NCBI GenBank assembly: GCA_002292345.1
Contig: DBBT01000130.1
Coordinates: forward strand, 2,351 to 13,122
Length of the DNA stretch: 10,772 bases
Source: Opitutia bacterium UBA977
GTDB taxonomy: Bacteria > Verrucomicrobiota > Verrucomicrobiia > Opitutales > Coraliomargaritaceae
Direction: 5' to 3'
Part shown: piece by piece, positions 6,601 to 10,772 of the stretch
Layout: each line of letters starts with the position of its first letter
Numbering within the stretch: position 1 is the stretch's first letter
The notes under the pieces: generated by a model
What the model was told of the DNA's origin: nothing
Databases searched by the model: none
Seen by the model: the letters and a program-made list of their open reading frames with translations, nothing else
Position numbers and translations under genes: made by a program

Positions 6601-9213
6601 CGTGCCCGTACCGAAGGTGGCGGAATCCATGCTGGAATTGTTCCAGTTCTGATTGTTAGCGCCGATTGTTTCGTTGCGCCAGTTGCCGGTATTGTTGGCC
6701 CAGTTGCCGCTGCCGTCTTGCGCGCCAGTCACAGCTGAATTCGCATCCCAGGTCAACGGATACGACGGACGCGTGAAATTCCTATCTTGTAGGCTGGGGC
6801 CGACCGTCACCGGATTGGTGAAGCCATCCAGCTGAATAGTCGAGCCTGTCGAGGCGGTGAGTGTATAAGTGCCAGACGCCAGACCCGTGATGATATAACG
6901 GCCACTCGCATCTGTGTTGGCGCTTTGAGTGGGAGACACGCGCACAGCAATTCCTTGCAGCGGCAAACCCTGAATCGTACTCACCACACCTTCGATGAAA
7001 AACGTGCCAGACGCGCCGCCCACTTGAACCACATAGTCCGCTGTGGTGCTGAGACCTTTCATATCAGAAACGGTGCATTGCACAATATAGAAGCCAGCCG
7101 CCGGCCAGCTTTTGCTGGCGATCGCACTGTTGTTCGTCGTCGTCGTGCCATTGCCCCAATCCCAAAAGTAGGCCAGCGTGTCGCCATTCGGATCGCTGGC
7201 GTTACAGGTAAAGGTGACGCTGCCATTGACCGCGGGGTTGGAATTGTTGGCGCTAAGAGTCGCCTCTGGCGGGAGATTGCCAGAAACGTTGCCGCGAGTC
7301 GCCGTGACATCGATCCAGTTCACACCGTCTGGGTCGGTGCCGCGCGCCACCGGGGTGATGTGGATAGCTGCCGCAGTGTCGGAGAAGGTCATGCCAATCG
7401 GCAGAACGGCGTCGGTCTTCTCAGAGGTATCAGGCTGCATGTCGAGCAACAGTGGTTGTTGGTAGCCGCCGTTGATGTTGGCCCAGTTCACCAGCACGCC
7501 GTCTCGCATGCCGTAGTTCGTGCCATAGAGTTGACGATGTTCGATCCAGTAATCATCCGAGTTGCCGGGGCGCTGCACGACGAGCGCCCGCTGGTTTCCG
7601 TCGGCCTGGACCTTATCCATGGCGCGGATGCGCGTAGTGGTGGTGCCATTGGTCGTGATCTTCACCACGTCTGAGTCGGGTATCCAATCGAGATAGTTCT
7701 TCACACTGGCACCGAAATGCCGGCTGGAATGCGGTGAAGGACCCACCCCCATGATGTCGAAGACGTTTCCATAAGCCCACTCGTCGCCGGGGCCTATCAC
7801 GCTGCCATCATCGGTATCCCATGCACCAGAATGCGGCAGGCCGAAATTGTGGCCCACCTCATGAGCGCAGGTTTTGAGGTTCCACTGGCGGTTGTGCAGC
7901 CACGCTCCGCGCGCGCCCACAAAGGCCACACCGGCGGTTCCGGGCATGTTTGGCTGGCTGCCGGAGATCACCACCTCATAGGTATAGTCCGTGTAAATGT
8001 AACCCGCGGCCACAGCCGCCGTGCGCGCGGCATCCAGTATCCGGCCAAATTTGTTGTAATAACTGGCATTGTTCGGCAGCCGCAGAACCGGCGTGAATTC
8101 GGAACCCTGCCCCTCCAACGCGAACGTCGCCTTTTGATAAGACATGTTAGTATAAACGGAATTCATGTCAGAGATCAAAGTCTGCAAAGTCGAATCAGTG
8201 GCGCTCTGTCCTTGAAAATCTGGAAAATCCACGCGGATGATCAGCAAAGTTTTCTGCCCTTCAGTTTGAGGGCTGGCCGCGATCACGCCGTCCAGATCCG
8301 AAGCCAGGGCCGCGGTGGCACCGGATTGCTCGGCACCTTCCGCAAGTAGCAGGGCCGCGATGGCTTGAGTATCATCGGCATAGCGAGTGATCCGGCCGTC
8401 GCCAAAAGCGATCACCGGCCCGTCGGCAGCGTCGGTTTGCTGCTGCGATAAGCCTACCGATTGCCCAGCCTCCACTCTGGCAGTCAGTTCCGATGGATCC
8501 AGCACACGGCCCGGAAATTCCAATAGCGCGAGCTTGTCATCGAGCGCCAGGCCGTGGATGGCGATATTGTCGCGGGTCGGTATCGCGCCGCGACGCCCAT
8601 ACGTGTAGGCGTCGAAAACCTGGCCATCCCGCAGCGTTACTTTGCGGTCGATCTGGCAGCCACGGTTGCCATCCAGAGTGGTCGCCATCGCCATCAAGTC
8701 CCCGCTAGCATCGACTTGCCGCTCAAGTAGTGTCAGGACCTCTGCCGGCAACTGCCGCCGCACGGCATGAGGCACCGCGAGTTCCAGCGCCCGCTGCGGA
8801 TCCTGCTCAATCAGATTAAGCAGCGCATGGCGGCGCTGCTGTGCCAGCTGAATGCCTTGCTGGAGATTCGCACCAGCAACCATCTGGCTTTCCGTCCAGC
8901 GGCGGAATTCCTCAAATACGGTTTCGGCGACAGGTTCACTGAAACGAAGATCTGCCCGCTTGGGCAGCTCTAGTCCCGATTCGGGCAGCGGAGCATCCAC
9001 GCCGGCCGTAGGCGCCTCAATTGGACAGCACGCTGCCGCTTCTTTTACCAGGACTTTTGCCGGCACTTCCGAAACCGCCACTTTCGCCACAGCGGGCACT
9101 TTCGCCACAGCGGCCGTTTTTGCAGTAGCCGGAGCTTCGGTATGCCTGACCAACTGCAGCAATAGAAGCATGCAGACAAACAGCACCGAGACTCGGATGA
9201 TAAAACGTTTCAT
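3622..9213 (-). CDS. Giant secreted metzincin-like metalloprotease with PKD domain, PATR beta-solenoid and calcium-loop C-terminal domain
   Basis: 1863 residues. Order: basic hydrophobic leader (MKRFIIRVSVLFVCMLLLL); Ala/Lys/Val/Pro-rich tether (about 27-70); propeptide-like region (about 75-320); protease domain (about 325-640) with zinc motif H451-E-V-G-H455-N-F-G-L-P-H461 and a candidate Met-turn at M488 (FDIMG), resembling gametolysin (M11) or M6-like peptidases; PKD domain (646-732, with FWDWGNG); carboxypeptidase-regulatory-like sandwich (about 735-815); beta-solenoid passenger rich in Gly/Asn/Thr/Ser (about 820-1745) with four PATR units; calcium-type loop D1759-H-D-N-D-G-V-K-N; and a terminal beta domain ending RRFVRLKVIAQ. 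The zinc ligands and Glu452 are all present, so activity is plausible; the substrate is unknown. No outer-membrane barrel and no PEP-CTERM-like tail is visible, so the export and anchoring route is unclear. The start is secure: no ATG, GTG or TTG precedes it in frame before the TGA at 9331-9333. No Shine-Dalgarno. Confidence 0.94.
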   Translation of the reverse strand: MKRFIIRVSVLFVCMLLLLQLVRHTEAPATAKTAAVAKVPAVAKVAVSEVPAKVLVKEAAACCPIEAPTAGVDAPLPESGLELPKRADLRFSEPVAETVFEEFRRWTESQMVAGANLQQGIQLAQQRRHALLNLIEQDPQRALELAVPHAVRRQLPAEVLTLLERQVDASGDLMAMATTLDGNRGCQIDRKVTLRDGQVFDAYTYGRRGAIPTRDNIAIHGLALDDKLALLEFPGRVLDPSELTARVEAGQSVGLSQQQTDAADGPVIAFGDGRITRYADDTQAIAALLLAEGAEQSGATAALASDLDGVIAASPQTEGQKTLLIIRVDFPDFQGQSATDSTLQTLISDMNSVYTNMSYQKATFALEGQGSEFTPVLRLPNNASYYNKFGRILDAARTAAVAAGYIYTDYTYEVVISGSQPNMPGTAGVAFVGARGAWLHNRQWNLKTCAHEVGHNFGLPHSGAWDTDDGSVIGPGDEWAYGNVFDIMGVGPSPHSSRHFGASVKNYLDWIPDSDVVKITTNGTTTTRIRAMDKVQADGNQRALVVQRPGNSDDYWIEHRQLYGTNYGMRDGVLVNWANINGGYQQPLLLDMQPDTSEKTDAVLPIGMTFSDTAAAIHITPVARGTDPDGVNWIDVTATRGNVSGNLPPEATLSANNSNPAVNGSVTFTCNASDPNGDTLAYFWDWGNGTTTTNNSAIASKSWPAAGFYIVQCTVSDMKGLSTTADYVVQVGGASGTFFIEGVVSTIQGLPLQGIAVRVSPTQSANTDASGRYIITGLASGTYTLTASTGSTIQLDGFTNPVTVGPSLQDRNFTRPSYPLTWDANSAVTGAQDGSGNWANNTGNWRNETIGANNQNWNNSSMDSATFGTGTDGSYTVTLSGAVQVGGGITFANSGYTLSGGAGVELQLDDGSNNTSISVAAEKTATINSAITYQRNKPAAITVNSGAVLNLGGGASNSQYNFNGAGTVNMTAGNYTANVGKVAVASFNQSGGTFNITPGNNTGYNISSNSRSVNYILAGGTLTVNSNNTTSTVNNAYLGIGNGTAISNTSTMTVQGGATVNVGTEASRSGEIRIGNTPASNGRLDVQGGTLTIGTGSTDNRIYFFKAGTTDDSYFASMYQSSGIVTANGIQFGSESGTFNAASSALLQLSGGSLYLGQQGITRGSAAADLPITIQLQGGTLGADRNWSSSLDMQLGAADGGVIIQAQDSAGTARNITLTGNLADDGGVSASLTKTGSGLLSLGGANTFTGGLTIRNGTVEAKFTNAALGAGTVAMGGAGSPGATLITGRSLGNPVTVHAPDSGQIVIGANGIGSGFNLTAPVTLNGDLTLQTYDNVINGTLKAVANLSGGVTGAGNLTLNNLGLAANVINLNNAAINHSGSLTSQGTATGDTTIGADIGPNVTSVTQASTTSSLVLSGNNGYTGDTIISAGTLRLGAADVIPDGAGKGNVSVSGVLDLNGFSETINGLSGGGLVDNTAASSNAVLTLSTGSIFSGTIQNSGAPLTLVKGPDGDVVLTGNNNTYSGDTIVQGGRLFIANAGALTPNGSVQVNAGSLVINAAGSPTFAQTINLASGAALSMRKDATISGVILPTAGSVVFNRDDQPTVAFSLNSAPVLAGDLTVQVGGGTNSTVGDVTLAGVITGTGGLTKTQTGTLILAGVNSYSGDTVVGGGVLAVNGTSIANSGKLVIAGGKVDLTNTETVSTLFFGGVQQAAGDYTSADPSSNFTGTGTLTVLSGTPAAGYASWATLNGASADFTKDHDNDGVKNGVEYFLGGLNGDTTGFTDLSSVVSTAGVLSVSWTMGPGYSGSYGTDFVVEASATLDGVWANEALGGTVGITGDVVTYTFPAGSANRRFVRLKVIAQ
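3710..3733. repeat. 24-bp direct repeat, copy A
   Basis: These 24 bases are identical, in the same orientation, to 9313-9336. Here they sit in the terminal beta domain of the giant protein and cover the codons for Asn1828-Glu-Ala-Leu-Gly-Gly-Thr-Val. The match continues imperfectly on both sides and reflects coding homology with the remnant at 9243-9368, not a mobile-element end. Confidence 0.85.
4177..4281 (-). repeat. PATR unit 4 of the giant protein
   Basis: This encodes residues about 1645-1679, with the unit's landmarks GGLTKTQTGTLILAG, NSYSGDT and GGVLAVN. PATR units are single turns of a right-handed beta-helix found in passengers of autotransporters and in many PATR proteins of Verrucomicrobia and Planctomycetes. 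It is the unit closest to the consensus here and lies near the C-terminal end of the solenoid. Confidence 0.85.
4594..4704 (-). repeat. PATR unit 3 of the giant protein
   Basis: This encodes residues about 1504-1540, with landmarks LTLVKGPDGDVVLTG, NTYSGDT and GGRLFIANAG. The pattern of a short strand, LTG, N-x-Y-S-G-D-T and a Gly-rich turn matches units 1, 2 and 4. Confidence 0.85.
4885..4980 (-). repeat. PATR unit 2 of the giant protein
   Basis: This encodes residues about 1412-1443, with landmarks SSLVLSGNN, GYTGDT and AGTLRLGA. The preceding Leu-Thr-Lys strand typical of the unit is replaced by a Thr/Ser-rich stretch. Confidence 0.8.
5425..5529 (-). repeat. PATR unit 1 of the giant protein
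   Basis: This encodes residues 1229-1263, with landmarks SLTKTGSGLLSLGG, NTFTGG and NGTVEAKF. It is the first clear PATR unit. The roughly 400 residues before it (from about 820) are also Gly/Asn/Ser-rich strand-turn sequence but too diverged for me to divide into units. Confidence 0.85.
9079..9114 (-). repeat. 18-bp tandem repeat, two copies, in the tether of the giant protein
   Basis: Two adjacent 18-base copies (9079-9096 and 9097-9114) differ only at the last base. On the minus strand they encode back-to-back Ala-Val-Ala-Lys-Val-type hexads in the low-complexity tether after the membrane segment. Replication slippage could vary the tether length in multiples of six residues without breaking the frame. 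Confidence 0.85.
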
Positions 9214-9242
9214 TTTAAGACAGTAAAAAAAACAACCTGGCT

Positions 9243-9368
9243 TTAAAAGTCGAGCAATTTGCGCGGCTACTGTGAAGGAAAAGTGTAGGTCACTTCGTCC
9301 TCGGTAATCACCACGGTGCCGCCGAGAGCTTCATTCACCTGCAGCACGCTGCGGGTGACAACGTCTAA
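9243..9368 (-). pseudogene. Remnant of the C-terminal domain of a second protein of the giant-protease/PATR family
   Basis: Read on the minus strand in the frame whose stop is 9267-9269, this stretch gives VNEALGGTVVITEDEV then TYTFPSQ, against ANEALGGTVGITGDVV and TYTFPAG near the end of the adjacent giant protein (residues 1827-1849). Past the TAG the same frame continues Pro-Arg-Lys-Leu-Leu-Asp-Phe and a TAA at 9243-9245, resembling the paralogue's RRFVRLK, so the TAG looks like a nonsense mutation. Upstream, DVVTRS resembles FVVEAS but with a gap of several codons, and a TAG at 9390-9392 closes the frame. The rest of the gene is absent. It is the tail of a former neighbour on the same strand, or a leftover of a duplication. 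The 5' limit is approximate because similarity fades around 9360-9368. Confidence 0.72.
9313..9336. repeat. 24-bp direct repeat, copy B
   Basis: This is the second copy of the exact 24-base match, in the remnant upstream of the giant gene. The two copies bracket almost the entire giant gene (about 5.6 kb apart), so recombination between them would delete it and leave one C-terminal domain fragment. Confidence 0.85.
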
Positions 9369-10152
9369 TCTGCGGCGTGCTGCGCGCCACTAATACGGTT
9401 TTTTGACTCGGTTCGAGTAGCTCGGTTTCGGCACTGCTGGGCGCAAAGCTATAGAAGATCGTACGCGGAAACGTTTTGTGGCCTGCATTGTCGATCGTCA
9501 GGGAATCGCCTTCAATGTTGAGGACGTTATAGATCCAGAAGTTATGTGCTTTGCCGTCACGGCACGGGTCCGCGTTTTGCAAATCGCAGTGCAGGAAGAC
9601 CGCCTTGCCGTTGAGGCGTATAAAATCGCTGGGGTCGGGATAAATCGATTCGACCACTGACAACGAATAGCCCTCGTCAGCAGAGAGCAGCAAACCAACC
9701 GTCGCATAGCCGGCCGCGATGCCATTGCCACCTGAATAATGGATGATGACAAAGTCGATCTTTGCATCTTGATTTAAATGGGCCGTGTAGAGCTCAATAC
9801 CAGTCGCGGAGCTAAAGTGACTGAAGCGCCATCTCGGCACGGACGGATTGGAGTGCGCCGCTGCCCGACTGCCTGACTGCGGGTCTAAATAAACATACAG
9901 CCACGGGTCGACGTCGTCTGAATCCTGAGCAACGATTAAGCGCTGCTCGAACGGAGCATCGGTTGCGGAGATCTGATACTGGCAGATCGACTGCGACGCT
10001 AAAGCCGTACCCGACTCCAGCATCGGCTCGATTTTTTGCAGCGTGATAAGCTCGACCTCCGCCCCTTCGGCAAACGGTTGATGCGCCCGATTGGCAGCGC
10101 GCAGAGTCGTGAACAGGATGACAGAAAACAATAACAGGCAAAATGGACGCAT
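9331..10152 (-). CDS. Secreted protein of unknown function
   Basis: 273 residues, not recognised as a named family. MRPFCLLLFSVILFTTLRA is a good signal peptide (probable cleavage LRA-AN), and no further membrane segment is seen, so the protein should be exported. Residues 126-134 (LNQDAKIDF) followed by Gly/Asn-rich sequence (GGNGIAAG, 141-148) recall one FG-GAP/VCBS-type calcium-binding turn, but a single such turn does not establish the fold. Cys189 and Cys197 (HCDLQNADPC) could form a disulphide. The last dozen residues (after about residue 261, IRRCHPQRAAGE) are encoded by DNA that in another frame is the decayed remnant of a PATR-family gene, so the native C-terminus may have been replaced. 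The stop lies in the same frame as the giant gene downstream. The start is chosen for the signal peptide; no Shine-Dalgarno is visible. Divergent from the thioesterase gene. Confidence 0.75.
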   Translation of the reverse strand: MRPFCLLLFSVILFTTLRAANRAHQPFAEGAEVELITLQKIEPMLESGTALASQSICQYQISATDAPFEQRLIVAQDSDDVDPWLYVYLDPQSGSRAAAHSNPSVPRWRFSHFSSATGIELYTAHLNQDAKIDFVIIHYSGGNGIAAGYATVGLLLSADEGYSLSVVESIYPDPSDFIRLNGKAVFLHCDLQNADPCRDGKAHNFWIYNVLNIEGDSLTIDNAGHKTFPRTIFYSFAPSSAETELLEPSQKTVLVARSTPQIRRCHPQRAAGE

Positions 10153-10290
10153 GCAGATTAATCAAGCGACCGAGCAATCCCACACAACAGGAATCGTGTC
10201 AAAGCAGCCCAATGTGAATAAGTTTTCCGCAGCCCAAAAGGCATGTGACGCTTCGAGTGCAGCGGCGATTGATAAAGTCAGAATGGATGC

Positions 10291-10317
10291 TTGAAGAATC
10301 GGTGCCTGTGGTATGCT
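10291..10317 (+). promoter_or_regulatory. Weak candidate promoter for the thioesterase gene
   Basis: TTGAAG (10291-10296) and TATGCT (10312-10317) resemble sigma-70 -35 and -10 boxes, but the 15-base spacer is short. A start site near 10324 would give a leader of about 20 bases. The -10 candidate overlaps a perfect small inverted repeat (TATGC-TTT-GCATA, 10312-10324). The rest of the 191-base gap between the divergent genes (10153-10343) shows nothing else I can name. Confidence 0.25.
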
Positions 10318-10343
10318 TTGCATAGCGACAACACTACTCACTT

Positions 10344-10760
10344 ATGAATTCAACCTTTACATACCAAACAGAAGTTTTTTTCGACGAGCTCGACGGCCTG
10401 GGCATGCTCCACCATACACGCTACCTGCTACATCTGGAACGGGCTCAGCAAAAGTTCTTTCAAGAATTACTCGGGGTTAATGACTTTAATATCGAGCGCG
10501 ACGAAGACATCTTCGTGGTCGTGCACGGCGTCGAAGCACGTTTTCGACAAGCATTCACTGTGCCGGGGCCGATTGCGGTGGACTACCAGATCGAGCGCGT
10601 GCGCAGCAGCGGCGTAACGATGCGCTTCACCGTTCGGCACCCGCAGGATAGCAGCGTTGTTTATTGCGATGGCAGCCGCACTGTGTGTAAGCTATCCAGC
10701 CAAACGCATCAACCGACGCCTTGGACGGACGAGTTCCAAGCAGCGATGAAGGCCTACTAG
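10344..10760 (+). CDS. Acyl-CoA thioesterase, hot-dog fold, 4HBT/YbgC-like
   Basis: 138 residues, the usual length for a single-domain 4-hydroxybenzoyl-CoA thioesterase/YbgC-type enzyme, which hydrolyses acyl-CoA to free acid and CoA in the cytoplasm. The N-terminal strand and active-site loop are diagnostic: FFDELDGLGMLHHTRYLLHL matches the family pattern (Y/F)-x-(D/E)-x-D-x-x-G-x-(V/L)-x-H-x-x-Y. Asp17 aligns with the catalytic Asp and His24 with the conserved His of YbgC-type members. The long helix with the conserved ERA (about residues 32-34) and later strands (VVVHGVEARFRQAFTVPGPI, then VTMRFTVRH) complete the fold. There is no signal peptide. The start at 10344 leaves the usual few residues before the first strand; an ATG without Shine-Dalgarno is used. 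The Tol-Pal genes that often accompany ybgC are not visible. Acyl chain preference cannot be read from the sequence. Confidence 0.92.
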   Translation: MNSTFTYQTEVFFDELDGLGMLHHTRYLLHLERAQQKFFQELLGVNDFNIERDEDIFVVVHGVEARFRQAFTVPGPIAVDYQIERVRSSGVTMRFTVRHPQDSSVVYCDGSRTVCKLSSQTHQPTPWTDEFQAAMKAY

Positions 10761-10772
10761 TCGGGTGCACTG

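Noticed and set aside
3710..9336. The 24-bp direct repeats as ends of a mobile element or as attachment sites around the giant gene.
   Set aside because: Both copies lie inside homologous coding sequence and similarity extends beyond the 24 bases at protein level. No transposase or integrase is present.
10174..10202. Perfect TTGACA on the minus strand upstream of the 273-aa gene as a promoter.
   Set aside because: At 17-18 bases spacing the -10 candidates (GATTGC or ATTGCT) match poorly, so a promoter cannot be supported.
10091..10294. 67-codon plus-strand frame in the divergent region.
   Set aside because: It overlaps the signal-peptide end of the 273-aa gene antisense, has no recognisable start context, and the translation is low-information.

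Overview
The window looks like part of a chromosome from a Verrucomicrobiota bacterium, possibly the Opitutae side of the phylum. Three things suggest this. First, there are long secreted PQQ-like beta-propeller proteins. Second, there is a giant secreted protein with PATR (autotransporter-associated beta-strand) repeats that ends in a DxDxDGxxN-type calcium loop plus a beta-rich C-terminal domain, a pairing common in that phylum. Third, the complete genes lack Shine-Dalgarno sites. The taxonomic call is an inference from protein style; there is no RNA gene or marker gene here. No mobile element, CRISPR array, tRNA or rRNA is visible.

Layout: (a) 1-3612, plus strand: two tandem paralogous secreted beta-propeller proteins. 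The first is cut by the window edge. The second (877 aa, about 16 blade-like repeats) starts 6 bases after the first stops and in the same frame. (b) 3622-9213, minus strand, convergent with the propellers across 9 bases: an 1863-residue secreted protein. In order it has an N-terminal hydrophobic segment, an Ala/Lys/Val/Pro-rich tether, a propeptide-like region, a metzincin-type zinc protease domain (HEVGHNFGLPH), a PKD domain, a carboxypeptidase-regulatory-like beta sandwich, a long beta-solenoid passenger with four PATR units, and a calcium-loop plus C-terminal domain. (c) 9243 to about 9368, minus strand: a decayed remnant of the C-terminal domain of a second protein of the same family, lying just upstream of the giant gene and sharing a 24-base exact direct repeat with it. 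(d) 9331-10152, minus strand: a secreted protein of unknown function whose last dozen codons run into that remnant. (e) 10344-10760, plus strand: a hot-dog-fold acyl-CoA thioesterase, divergent from (d).

Four of the five proteins appear to be exported, so this is mostly an envelope/secretome region. The propellers and the protease-PATR protein may both face the periplasm or cell surface, but nothing in the sequence proves that they work together. The thioesterase is an ordinary cytoplasmic housekeeping-type gene. I see no defence system or other multi-gene machine. The most notable points are the domain architecture of the giant protease-PATR protein and the scar of a lost paralogue beside it.
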